In this document: positions 8,461 through 15,553 of the stretch, piece by piece
Layout: each line of letters begins with the position of its first letter
How positions within the stretch are numbered: position 1 is the first letter of the stretch
Assembly: GCA_030040515.1 (NCBI GenBank)
Contig: JASHTO010000084.1
Coordinates: 1 to 25,266 of the forward strand
Origin: Terriglobia bacterium
Lineage (GTDB): Bacteria > Acidobacteriota > Terriglobia > UBA7540
Direction of reading: 5' to 3'
DNA length: 25,266 bases
Position numbers and translations under genes: made by a program
The notes under the pieces: model-generated
What the model saw: the letters and a program-made list of their open reading frames with translations, nothing else
Database searches by the model: none
Told to the model about the DNA's origin: nothing

Positions 8461-8525
8461 CACCACAGAGTGCACAGAGACACAGAGGTTTTTTCTCTAT
8501 GAACCTCCGTGATCTCCGTGGTGAA
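8461..8525. repeat. CACCACAGAG-type interspersed palindrome
   Basis: The segment starts CACCACAGAGTGCACAGAG and ends with CTCCGTGATCTCCGTGGTG, so the arms are imperfectly inverted around a T-rich centre. I recall similar sequence as an interspersed repeat in many environmental bacterial genomes. It lies between the divergent PIG-L-like and TIM-barrel genes. Confidence 0.6.
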
Positions 8526-8597
8526 TCTTTACTTTACGCGAATCGCCTATGTAAAATGATTGCGGAAATCAGCAGGCTGACGAGATAAGGAGTTTCC

Positions 8598-9500
8598 ATG
8601 AAAAATCCAATGCCCCGCCGGAGTTTCTTGCAGGCCGCGGGAATTGCCGCCGCCGGATCGCTGGCCGGCATGCCGCGCGCCACCGCGCGCCCGCCGGAGT
8701 CAACGGACAAGCGCCCACGGCTTCTCACCGGCTGCTGCGCCTACTCCTATCGCGCCTATTTGCAACCCGGCAAAATGACCATGGAAGAGTTTATCCTCAA
8801 AGCCATCGACCTTGAAATCGACGGCGTTGACATCACCACCTACTGGCTGAAGTCAACTGAGCCGGAATACCTTCACAGCCTGCGTCACCTCGCCTTCAAA
8901 CACGGCATTCCCTTTTCCGGCGCAGCCATTCGCACCGAGATGTGCCAGCCTGATCCCGCCAAGCGAGCCGAGCAGGTGGAGGAGATCAAGAAGTGGGTGG
9001 ACGCGACGGAGTTGCTCGGCGCATCGCACCTGCGCGTTTTCGGCGGCAAGATCCCCGAAGGCTCCACGGACGAGCAAGCCGTCGAGTGGACGGCCGAAAC
9101 CATGAAGCAAGGATGCGACTACTCCGCGCAGAAGGGCATCACGCTCGGTATTGAGAGCCATGGCGGAATCACCGCACGCGCCTCCAACATCCTCGCCATC
9201 CTCAAGCGCGTCGATAGCCCCTACGCCGGCTGCAATCTCGACATCAGCCACTTTGACGGCGATCCTTATCCGCAAATAGAAGCACTGGTTCCCTACGCCA
9301 CACATGCACACATCAAATCAATGACCGGCGGCAAAAATCCCCAGGAACTTGACTTGGAGCGCATTTGGAAATTGTTCGCCAACGGCGGCTACCAGGGCTT
9401 CATGTCCGTCGAGTACGAAGGCAGCGAAGATGCCATGACCGGCGTTCCCAAGATCATCAATCAGGTCAAAGAGCTTTGCAGAAAGTATTCGAGCGTTTAA
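8598..9500 (+). CDS. Exported sugar phosphate isomerase/epimerase-like TIM-barrel protein
   Basis: Protein of 300 residues beginning with a twin-arginine signal (PRRSFLQAAG, R7-R8, hydrophobic to about residue 25), so probably folded before Tat export. The mature part matches the xylose-isomerase-like TIM-barrel family (AP endonuclease family 2 fold): repeated strands such as GVDITTYWL, HLRVFGGK, TLGIESHGG and GFMSVEYEG, with metal-ligand candidates E/H in GIESHGG, D/H in LDISHFD, H in HAHIKS and a late Glu in SVEYEG. Such exported homologues are abundant in Acidobacteriota and Planctomycetota and act on sugars or polyols, but the substrate cannot be told. AAGGAG lies five bases before the ATG. 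It converges on the ApbE-like gene with only 18 bases between stops. Confidence 0.9.
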   Translation: MKNPMPRRSFLQAAGIAAAGSLAGMPRATARPPESTDKRPRLLTGCCAYSYRAYLQPGKMTMEEFILKAIDLEIDGVDITTYWLKSTEPEYLHSLRHLAFKHGIPFSGAAIRTEMCQPDPAKRAEQVEEIKKWVDATELLGASHLRVFGGKIPEGSTDEQAVEWTAETMKQGCDYSAQKGITLGIESHGGITARASNILAILKRVDSPYAGCNLDISHFDGDPYPQIEALVPYATHAHIKSMTGGKNPQELDLERIWKLFANGGYQGFMSVEYEGSEDAMTGVPKIINQVKELCRKYSSV

Positions 9501-9518
9501 TTCAGTGCGTGCTGCCCC

Positions 9519-10706
9519 CTATTGCTCGAACTCAGCAATGCTTTCCTGGGGAATTTGGAAGGATTGCGACCTCAGAACAGTACGCTTGTAGGTCTGCGGC
9601 TGGTTTCCGGTCTGATACAGAATTCCAATGGCGTTGGGGTGAGTGGCCAGATATCGCCGCGACTTTTCGACGCCGCCCACAAAGAAAATCTTGGTCAGTG
9701 CTTCCGTCTCCACCCCCGTGGGCACAGCCGCGACCGTTGAGAGCATCCCCTGCACCGGCCAACCCGTGTGCGGGTCCATGATGTGGCAATATATCTTTCC
9801 GTCGATTTCGAAAAACTTTTCGTAATTCCCGGAAGTTGAGAGGGCGAAGTTCCGAAGGCGCAATACGTCAGCCGCCTTGTACTGGCGAAAGGGATCGCGC
9901 ACGGTGATTTTCCATCCACGCTCGCCGGGCGGAGAGCCCAGCGCATAAATACTGCTTCCGCCGCTTGAAACCAGCGCCGCAGCGACGCCGTTCGAGCGCA
10001 GAATCTCGACGGCTTGATCGACGGCGTAGCCTTTGCCGATTCCCCCCAAGTCAAGCTCCACGCCGGACTCATCAAATCGAATCGTGCGGCGCGCGGCGTC
10101 CAGATGGACGTGCTGGTAGCCAATCGTCTTCTCAACTTTTGCAATTTCGGAAGCGACAGGCAGGCGGCCTTGCCCGCGGAAAAAACCCCACAGCTTCATG
10201 AGCGGACCCACCGTGATGTCAAAGTCTCCGCCCGATTCCGCGCTCGCACTGAGCGAATACTGAATTAACTGGAAGAGGTTTGGTGAGACGGTCACATCGC
10301 GTTGCGCGGCGTCGCGATTGATGGCGGAGAGTTCGCTGTCCGGTTTATAGTTGCTCATCTGCGCGTCCAGCCGGTCGATCTCATCGAAAGCCTCTCCCAC
10401 AACCTCGGAGAGAAATGCCGGGTCGCGGCCATAAGCAACCACGGTATAAATCGTTCCCATGGCTTGATGCGAGGCTTCGTAACGGACGGGAGGGCCGTCG
10501 GCCCGGGATAAGGGATAAGGGGAAGCGGCAGGCGCCGCGCTGGTCAAGAGGGTGAAAAAAATCAGGGGGAGCAATAGCCTTAACGCGGGTGCGGGTTTTG
10601 CGGGCGGGACCAAAGGAGTAATGGTACGTCGTTCGTAAAGGAGCGAAGGCTGAAGTATGAAAGCTGAAGGATGAAGTTCAGCGTGCGGACCCCATTCATC
10701 CTTCAT
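9519..10706 (-). CDS. apbE: ApbE-like FAD:protein FMN transferase
   Basis: Protein of 395 residues. Family motifs are in order: HQAMGT (about 80-85), GGDFDITVGPLMKLWGF, ELDLGGIGKGYAVDQA, SSGGSSIYALG and HIMDPHTGWPV. ApbE attaches FMN covalently to Thr of extracytoplasmic flavoproteins using FAD and Mg2+. A hydrophobic segment (residues 40-62) suggests a signal peptide or anchor, but it is preceded by an unusually long n-region encoded by an inverted repeat. The ATG at 10704-10706 has GAAGG seven bases upstream, also inside the repeat. At the usual Mg-binding D-x-x-x-T site the sequence reads E-A-L-T-K, so both expected ligands differ. It follows the Gfo/Idh/MocA gene by 45 bases and may share its transcript. 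No flavoprotein target is nearby. Confidence 0.9.
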   Translation of the reverse strand: MKDEWGPHAELHPSAFILQPSLLYERRTITPLVPPAKPAPALRLLLPLIFFTLLTSAAPAASPYPLSRADGPPVRYEASHQAMGTIYTVVAYGRDPAFLSEVVGEAFDEIDRLDAQMSNYKPDSELSAINRDAAQRDVTVSPNLFQLIQYSLSASAESGGDFDITVGPLMKLWGFFRGQGRLPVASEIAKVEKTIGYQHVHLDAARRTIRFDESGVELDLGGIGKGYAVDQAVEILRSNGVAAALVSSGGSSIYALGSPPGERGWKITVRDPFRQYKAADVLRLRNFALSTSGNYEKFFEIDGKIYCHIMDPHTGWPVQGMLSTVAAVPTGVETEALTKIFFVGGVEKSRRYLATHPNAIGILYQTGNQPQTYKRTVLRSQSFQIPQESIAEFEQ

Positions 10707-10728
10707 ACTTCAACCTTCATACTTCGCC
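10643..10728. repeat. Inverted repeat overlapping the apbE start
   Basis: The arm at 10643-10675 (GCGAAGGCTGAAGTATGAA and on) is the approximate reverse complement of 10695-10728 (TTCATCCTTCATACTTCAAC and on), around a 19-base centre. Each arm has internal near-repeats of the unit CTTCATA. The element supplies the ribosome-binding site, start codon and first codons of the apbE-like frame. A related fragment is at 6957-6990. Confidence 0.65.
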
Positions 10729-10751
10729 TTTTGTCTCTTACCATTTACATC

Positions 10752-12077
10752 TCAGATCTTCTTTGAGTCGGGTTCTTTCGCCGGCCAATAGACGCGCTGC
10801 CCCGTATCAATCGATCTATTCCCATAGATAACGCCCTGCGCGTCCATCATCCCCAATTCAAAGGGCGCGATGGCGGGTGTGGCGTTGCGGACGCTGAGCA
10901 GGAAATTGCGCAGCTCGCTCCAATACGGGTCATGCTGCTCTTCATAATCATAGATTCCCATAGAGGCAAGCCAGTGTTTGGCGAAAGTCACCTCGCGGCC
11001 CACGAATCCGAGCTGGCCGGCCGCAACCGGATCGGGAAATACCGGAATTCCCTGCTGCGGCGCAGTGTTGGTTACGGTCGCGCCCGCCCACCAATTTTCC
11101 TGGCCATTTCCCGCGGACACTTTGGGCGCATCTTCACGGTAGAACATACAATTCTGGAGCGCGCTGATGATGAGCGTCCCACGATCACCCATAATCTGTT
11201 CGCTGAAGTCGAGGTGAGCGTTGCAAAGAATCGAACTCCAAACCAGTTTCCTCCCCCCGGGATACTCATAGACCGCCTCGACGTTGTCGCAAGTCTCGCG
11301 GCCGTCTTTCCAGTAGTCGATCCCGCCCGTTGCATAGACGGAAACGGGCTCAGAATCAAAAGCCCAATTCGCCACGTCGATCTGGTGGGAGGCGAGCTCC
11401 GCCAGCAGGCCGCCGGAATACTCCTTGTACATGCGCCAGTTGATCAGGCGCTCGTATTTGGGGTCGGGCACGGGCCGGCGCCAGTTGTTGTTGCGATGCC
11501 ACTGCGCGCGCACAAACATCACTTTGCCCAGCGCGCCCTTGCGAATCATTTCCATCGCCACCTGATACAGCACGCTCGAGCGCCGCTGCAATCCCACTTG
11601 CAACACCAGCTTGGGATTCGCCTCCAGGGCCTTGCGGATCATTTCGCCTTCGTCTTCCCGGAAGTACATCGTCTTCTCGACGAACACGTGCTTGCCGGCG
11701 TTGAGCGAATCCACCACCATCTTCGCGTGCAGATTCAAAGGAGTGGCAATGAGCACCGCGTCCATGTCTTGCCGGTCGAGCATTTTCTCGTACTCGATGT
11801 AAGTTTCTGGATGAGACCCGATGGTCTCCACGCCCTTTTTGAGATTGGGAGGATAGATGTCGCAGGTGGCGATGCATTGCCCTTCCGGCAGGGTGGCGAG
11901 AAATTTGAGAAGCGTGCAGCCTTCTGTGCCCGTGCCGATAAATCCATAGCGCACGGGATTGCTGGAACTCTGCGCGCTGAGAATCGCGGGCGCACCCGCT
12001 CCGGCAAGAGATGAGGCGCCCACGGATGCCGCGGTTTTTAAAAAGCCCCGGCGCGACACATTTCTCTCTTTCTCCAT
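10752..12077 (-). CDS. Exported Gfo/Idh/MocA family oxidoreductase
   Basis: Protein of 441 residues with a twin-arginine signal (VSRRGFLKTA, R9-R10; hydrophobic and Ala-rich to about residue 36). The mature part has the Rossmann motif YGFIGTGTEG (44-53), the ATPLNLHAKM strand and helix, and VEKTMYF at the position where family members usually have an E-K-P motif. The C-terminal half has GLLAELASHQIDVANWAF, typical of the family's substrate domain. These enzymes use NAD(P) to oxidise, reduce or epimerise sugars or hydrolyse glycosides; Tat-exported members are common in Acidobacteriota. The substrate is not evident. AAGGAG sits upstream of the ATG at 12075-12077. It is first in a probable pair with apbE and lies on the strand opposite the similarly exported TIM-barrel gene. 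Confidence 0.92.
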   Translation of the reverse strand: MEKERNVSRRGFLKTAASVGASSLAGAGAPAILSAQSSSNPVRYGFIGTGTEGCTLLKFLATLPEGQCIATCDIYPPNLKKGVETIGSHPETYIEYEKMLDRQDMDAVLIATPLNLHAKMVVDSLNAGKHVFVEKTMYFREDEGEMIRKALEANPKLVLQVGLQRRSSVLYQVAMEMIRKGALGKVMFVRAQWHRNNNWRRPVPDPKYERLINWRMYKEYSGGLLAELASHQIDVANWAFDSEPVSVYATGGIDYWKDGRETCDNVEAVYEYPGGRKLVWSSILCNAHLDFSEQIMGDRGTLIISALQNCMFYREDAPKVSAGNGQENWWAGATVTNTAPQQGIPVFPDPVAAGQLGFVGREVTFAKHWLASMGIYDYEEQHDPYWSELRNFLLSVRNATPAIAPFELGMMDAQGVIYGNRSIDTGQRVYWPAKEPDSKKI

Positions 12078-12260
12078 TATGAAAGCTCCTTAGGATTTCC
12101 TCGTCCCAATAAGGGCGTGGCGAAAATTATCATAGGTGCTATTTTACCGCCAAAGGCATGGCAGTAAATCCGCAACCTCGATCCAGCGACAAATTGCCCG
12201 ACGCCGCCTTGCGGGGCTTGCATCTGAGCTATAATTACTGCGGAGGATATCCTGACGTTT

Positions 12261-13835
12261 TTGAAGTCCATATTGCGCATTGCTCCTTTGGCTGCGCTGC
12301 TATTTCCCGCTGTCCCCGGGCTGTACTCGCAGACCCCTCCTGCCCCACCCGATGACGTTGCAGCGCAGGCAGCCAGGTTCACCGCTCTTTACAGCGCCAT
12401 CGAGCAGAACTATGTGGAGCCCATCGACCCGGACCACGCCATATTCGACGGAGGGGTGCGCGGCATGCTTTCCGCCCTCGACCCATTCTGCGCGTTTCTT
12501 GACCGCGACCAGTTCGAGCTGATGCAGGAGCAGGCGCGTGGTGAATCGGTGGGTTTCGGCTCGATTCTCTACGTCTCGGTGGGTAAAATCCTCATCCTCC
12601 AGACCGCGCGGGGCTCGCCCTCCTTTCGCGCCGGCCTCGCTCCGGGCGATGAAATTGTTTCCATCAACGGCGTGCGCATCGACCGGCTGGAATTCCAGGA
12701 GTTGATCGACCTGCTGAAGAGCTCGCGCTCCCATCCCGTGCGCCTGGGAGTGATTCATCCCGGCCGCCTTGTGCCGGAGGATTTCAACCTACGCCCCGCC
12801 ACCGTTGCCTTGCCCACGGTGGACAAATCTTTCTTGTGGTCGCCGGGAATCGCCTATCTGCACATTGCGAGCTTCGAGGAAAAAACCTCGGAGGAGGTCG
12901 CCGCGGCGCTCGATCGCATGGACCCACCGCGCTTGAAAGGTATCCTGCTCGATCTTCGCGATAATCACGGCGGCATCGTGGAATCCGCCGCCGCCGTCGC
13001 CAGCCTTTTTCTCAAACCCAACGTCATGGTTCTATCCACCCGCGGCCGCGCCATGCCTGAAAAGGACTATCACGCCGCCACCATGCCCCGGCATTATGAC
13101 CAGCCGATGGTGGTGCTGGTGAATGGTGAAACCGCCAGCGCCGCGGAAGTCCTGGCCGCCGCCCTCCAGGATCATGACCGCGCCGTGATCGCCGGCCAGC
13201 CGACCTATGGCAAAGGCGTCATCCAGTCCGTGATGGAGCTTCCGGAGGAAACCGGACTCGCGCTCACCGCCGGCCAGTACTTCACGCCCAGCGGACGATC
13301 CATCCAGCGGCCGCTTGCCGGCACGGCGCTGACTTTCGCATCGCTCTCTCCTTCCGCCGCGACTAAGTCCGATGCGGCGAAGTCATCCTCCGGCGCCGAC
13401 CCGGCCACGCCCGCTGCCGGCGCGTTTCACACGGATGATGGGCGGCCCGTGGGGATTGGAGGCGGCATCACTCCCGATGTCGAAATTCCCGGCCGCGTCG
13501 ATGATCCGTGGCTGGGGTTCGTCACCCAACGCGGATACGTGACGAGCTACGCGGAATCCTACCTCTCCTCCCACGGAAGGCTGGCAGAGCCGTTCGATGT
13601 TCCGCCCGAAATGCTCGAAGATTTCAAGCAATCGCTGGAAGGCAACGGCGTCCGCGTTCCAGACGAGTTTTGGTCAAGCGATCAGGGCATTTTGAAAATT
13701 CGCATCAAGGTGGAGCTCGTTAATCTGGTTTATGGATTGGACCGCGGTGAGGAAGTCGCTACCCGCGGTGACGCGCAAACCCAACAAGCCGCTGCCCTGT
13801 TCCCGCGAGTCGCACAAATCCTCAGGGGACATTGA
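12261..13835 (+). CDS. S41 family C-terminal processing protease
   Basis: Protein of 524 residues with an N-terminal signal-like segment (about 1-24, ending GLYSQ), a short helical region, a PDZ domain (about 95-175, with GLAPGDEIVSINGVRI) and the S41 protease core. The catalytic Ser is S293 in NGETASAAE and the general-base Lys is K318 in PTYGKGVIQ, so the dyad is intact. CtpA/Prc-type enzymes cleave C-termini of envelope proteins in the periplasm. An Ala/Ser-rich insertion (about 355-390) and a C-terminal helical extension follow. The start is unclear: the TTG at 12261 is 14 bases after GGAGG (12242-12246), whereas an in-frame CTG at 12252 is five bases after it. No ATG or GTG lies between the upstream in-frame stop and the signal sequence. 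Confidence 0.9.
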   Translation: MKSILRIAPLAALLFPAVPGLYSQTPPAPPDDVAAQAARFTALYSAIEQNYVEPIDPDHAIFDGGVRGMLSALDPFCAFLDRDQFELMQEQARGESVGFGSILYVSVGKILILQTARGSPSFRAGLAPGDEIVSINGVRIDRLEFQELIDLLKSSRSHPVRLGVIHPGRLVPEDFNLRPATVALPTVDKSFLWSPGIAYLHIASFEEKTSEEVAAALDRMDPPRLKGILLDLRDNHGGIVESAAAVASLFLKPNVMVLSTRGRAMPEKDYHAATMPRHYDQPMVVLVNGETASAAEVLAAALQDHDRAVIAGQPTYGKGVIQSVMELPEETGLALTAGQYFTPSGRSIQRPLAGTALTFASLSPSAATKSDAAKSSSGADPATPAAGAFHTDDGRPVGIGGGITPDVEIPGRVDDPWLGFVTQRGYVTSYAESYLSSHGRLAEPFDVPPEMLEDFKQSLEGNGVRVPDEFWSSDQGILKIRIKVELVNLVYGLDRGEEVATRGDAQTQQAAALFPRVAQILRGH

Positions 13836-13867
13836 CCAGTTGAGTTTGCCGAAGCACGATAGATCAT

Positions 13868-13983
13868 GTGAAAATATCCGAAAAACACCTCACGCAAAGA
13901 CGCCAAGGCGCAAAGCATCGCTCAGCAATCAAAAGGATGTCGACGTGACTTTGCACCCTTGCGTGAGATTGTTCATTTTCCAC
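13868..13983. repeat. Dispersed CACCTCACGCAAAG-type element, copy 1
   Basis: It begins GTGAAAATATC and ends TTCATTTTCCAC, with inner inverted arms CTCACGCAAAGACG and TTGCACCCTTGCGTGAG. The copy at 20049-20148 shares most of it, including the blocks AAAGCATCGCT and AGCAATCAAA. It lies in the 383-base gap after the S41 protease gene. I see no coding capacity. Confidence 0.75.
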
Positions 13984-14040
13984 ACCTGCGGATAGCCGTG
14001 CCACCTCGGGCGGGACGCCTGTTGGGCAGCCATTTTAGGA

Positions 14041-14069
14041 TTGCAAAATAACCAACCTGAGTATACAAT
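14041..14069 (+). promoter_or_regulatory. Predicted sigma-70-type promoter of the cold-shock gene
   Basis: TTGCAA (14041-14046) and TACAAT (14064-14069) are separated by 17 bases, close to the -35/-10 consensus. Transcription would begin near 14076, giving a leader of roughly 140 bases before the cold-shock start codon. Confidence 0.55.
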
Positions 14070-14116
14070 AAAGAAGCTTGATCAGTTTTTGTGACCGAAC
14101 ACCAGTTTCACAGAAG

Positions 14117-14146
14117 GCCGCAAAATCAAGTGGTTTTGCGGCTTTT
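14117..14146 (+). terminator. Terminator-like hairpin in the cold-shock gene leader
   Basis: A perfect 9-bp stem GCCGCAAAA (14117-14125) / TTTTGCGGC (14134-14142) with an 8-base loop is followed at once by TTTTG and a T-rich stretch. It has the form of an intrinsic terminator. Since it lies between a good promoter and the csp start codon, it may be an attenuator or the 3' end of a short RNA, or it may terminate read-through from the protease gene. Confidence 0.65.
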
Positions 14147-14218
14147 GTCGTCTTTGGGGGAACGGTTGCGAGACCGAAACAAGTTAATCTTCAAATTGCA
14201 AAGGAACACAGAAACAAT

Positions 14219-14425
14219 ATGGAAAGAGAACAAGGCGTCGTGAAGTGGTTCAACAACTCGAAGGGCTATGGGTTCATCCAGCGCGCTTCGGGAGATGACG
14301 TTTTCGTCCATCACTCCGCCATTCAAATGGAAGGCTATCGATCTCTCGCCGAGGGCGAAGCGGTGGAGTTCGCCGTCACCAAGGGTCCCAAAGGTCTGCA
14401 AGCCGAGAGCGTCAAGAAGGTCTAA
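14219..14425 (+). CDS. csp: Cold-shock domain protein
   Basis: A 68-residue CspA-family protein: one OB-fold cold-shock domain that binds single-stranded RNA and DNA and melts RNA structure. It begins MEREQGVVKWFNNSKGYGFI, containing RNP1 (KGYGFI), and continues with RNP2 (DVFVHHSAI). Length is standard. The ATG at 14219 is chosen from family alignment. AAGGAA at 14201-14206 is rather distant (12 bases). The frame is open back to 14078 but that part is leader. The long leader with a terminator-like hairpin is consistent with post-transcriptional control as in other csp genes. An unknown 97-residue gene lies 89 bases downstream. Confidence 0.95.
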   Translation: MEREQGVVKWFNNSKGYGFIQRASGDDVFVHHSAIQMEGYRSLAEGEAVEFAVTKGPKGLQAESVKKV

Positions 14426-14447
14426 GAAACCCTCAACCATTCTCGAA

Positions 14448-14484
14448 CTGCCCGCGTCAGGTTATGCCGCAAGCGCGCGGGCAG
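14448..14484 (+). other. Strong GC-rich hairpin between csp and the next gene
   Basis: CTGCCCGCG (14448-14456) and CGCGGGCAG (14476-14484) form a perfect 9-bp stem with a 19-base loop, 22 bases after the csp stop. No T run follows, so it is more likely an RNA-stability or processing element than an intrinsic terminator. It ends 17 bases before the ribosome-binding site of the following gene. Confidence 0.55.
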
Positions 14485-14514
14485 TCACCTCAAACTCCCC
14501 GGGAGGAATATGTA

Positions 14515-14808
14515 ATGCAAATTCAATACGTAGGATTTCAACTGAAAGCGCATGGCCGGGATTATACTTACAAGGTCATCGATAAACAGGCGGAAGACCG
14601 CGAATTCATCTTTACGATTTCGAACCGCGCCTTCGCTGAAAAGCAATTGCCGTTTCAGGATGCCGCGGGGCTGTGCTACCAGAAATTGCAAAAGGCTTTG
14701 CCCCTCGAAACCGCCGAAAACCCTCTGCCGCGCCGCACCACCTTGTCCGATCAGGACCTTGAAGCCTATCGCGAGTCTCGCCGCCCCGCGCGCAAGCGCT
14801 CCTGGTAG
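14515..14808 (+). CDS. Small hypothetical protein, 97 residues
   Basis: I do not recognise a named family. The ATG at 14515 has GGGAGGAA (14501-14508) upstream, so expression is likely. The N-terminal half looks like a beta-rich domain (IQYVGFQLKAHGRDYTYKV, EFIFTISNRAF), followed by a helix (QDAAGLCYQKLQKAL) and a basic tail (ESRRPARKRSW). There is no signal peptide, so it is probably cytoplasmic. The basic tail and position behind csp might suggest nucleic-acid association, but that is conjecture. Confidence 0.75.
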   Translation: MQIQYVGFQLKAHGRDYTYKVIDKQAEDREFIFTISNRAFAEKQLPFQDAAGLCYQKLQKALPLETAENPLPRRTTLSDQDLEAYRESRRPARKRSW

Positions 14809-14872
14809 TTTCCCTCGTGCCGCACTTCGATTTGAGCGCTGCGTCTCGCGCATTCGGTCAAGGCAATCAGCC

Positions 14873-15553
14873 TCACTGCACCAGATAAAACGGATTGGGC
14901 AGCTTGAAGGTGCGCTCCGCGCAGCATCCCGCCAAGTCGCTGGCCTGGTCGCCGATATTCAGGATGATGTGATACCCCTTGTCTTCGATCTTCTGGCGTT
15001 CCTGGGGCTTGAAGAGGCGGGCCGGTGATTGGTCACCGTCCGGGCGCATGATCAACTCAACCCAATCCTTATAACCCGCTTCTCTCAGATTCTCCGTCGT
15101 CACCTCGCGCTGGGCGTTGGGGCATCCGGTCAGAAAGAAAACGGCGACCCCCTTCGACCTGGCGTCGTTGTAAAGCTCCAGCACCGGTGTGATTGCCGGA
15201 TCGTGGGCAAGCGAATACAGCTTGGTCTCAACCGAGTACGCGCAGAACCCGCAATCCGCCATGGCCTGCCAATTCGAGAGAGAGGTCTCATCGATATCGA
15301 ATACCGCCGCCAGCCTGTCCTGCGGCGATGCGCTCTTGACGCGCGCCCCAAGGTAATCGCGGGCGGCGTTGGCCACCTCACGAATTCCCCACTCGTATTC
15401 GCCCGAATCGTGATAGCGCATCAATCGCGCGACCACGATGGCGTGATTTTCCGGTTCCTGTACCCGGCCGCCAGACCCAAGGGGTTCCGTTTGCGCCGGA
15501 ATCGGGCGCGTGACCGCAAAGACAAATAGGATTAAAGCCAGGGGTTTTTTCAT
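14873..15553 (-). CDS. HAD superfamily acid phosphatase (class B / nonspecific type), exported
   Basis: Protein of 226 residues with a signal peptide (about 1-20, ending PIPAQ). The HAD motifs are present: AVFDIDETSLSN (D86, D88, T90; nucleophile D86 and acid/base D88), FFLTGCPNAQR (motif II), a basic residue in LFKPQERQKIE (motif III) and NIGDQASDL (motif IV). This pattern fits the plant-VSP/class B acid phosphatase family, which hydrolyses phosphomonoesters in the periplasm or at the surface. GAGGTGA lies just before the ATG at 15551-15553. The ATG overlaps the stop of the MFS gene by four bases (ATGA), indicating translational coupling. It is the last gene of a three-gene operon. Confidence 0.92.
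   Translation of the reverse strand: MKKPLALILFVFAVTRPIPAQTEPLGSGGRVQEPENHAIVVARLMRYHDSGEYEWGIREVANAARDYLGARVKSASPQDRLAAVFDIDETSLSNWQAMADCGFCAYSVETKLYSLAHDPAITPVLELYNDARSKGVAVFFLTGCPNAQREVTTENLREAGYKDWVELIMRPDGDQSPARLFKPQERQKIEDKGYHIILNIGDQASDLAGCCAERTFKLPNPFYLVQ

Noticed and set aside
10932..12014. Long plus-strand open frame opposite the Gfo/Idh/MocA gene
   Set aside because: Antisense shadow; the minus strand has a Tat signal, Rossmann motif and ribosome-binding site.
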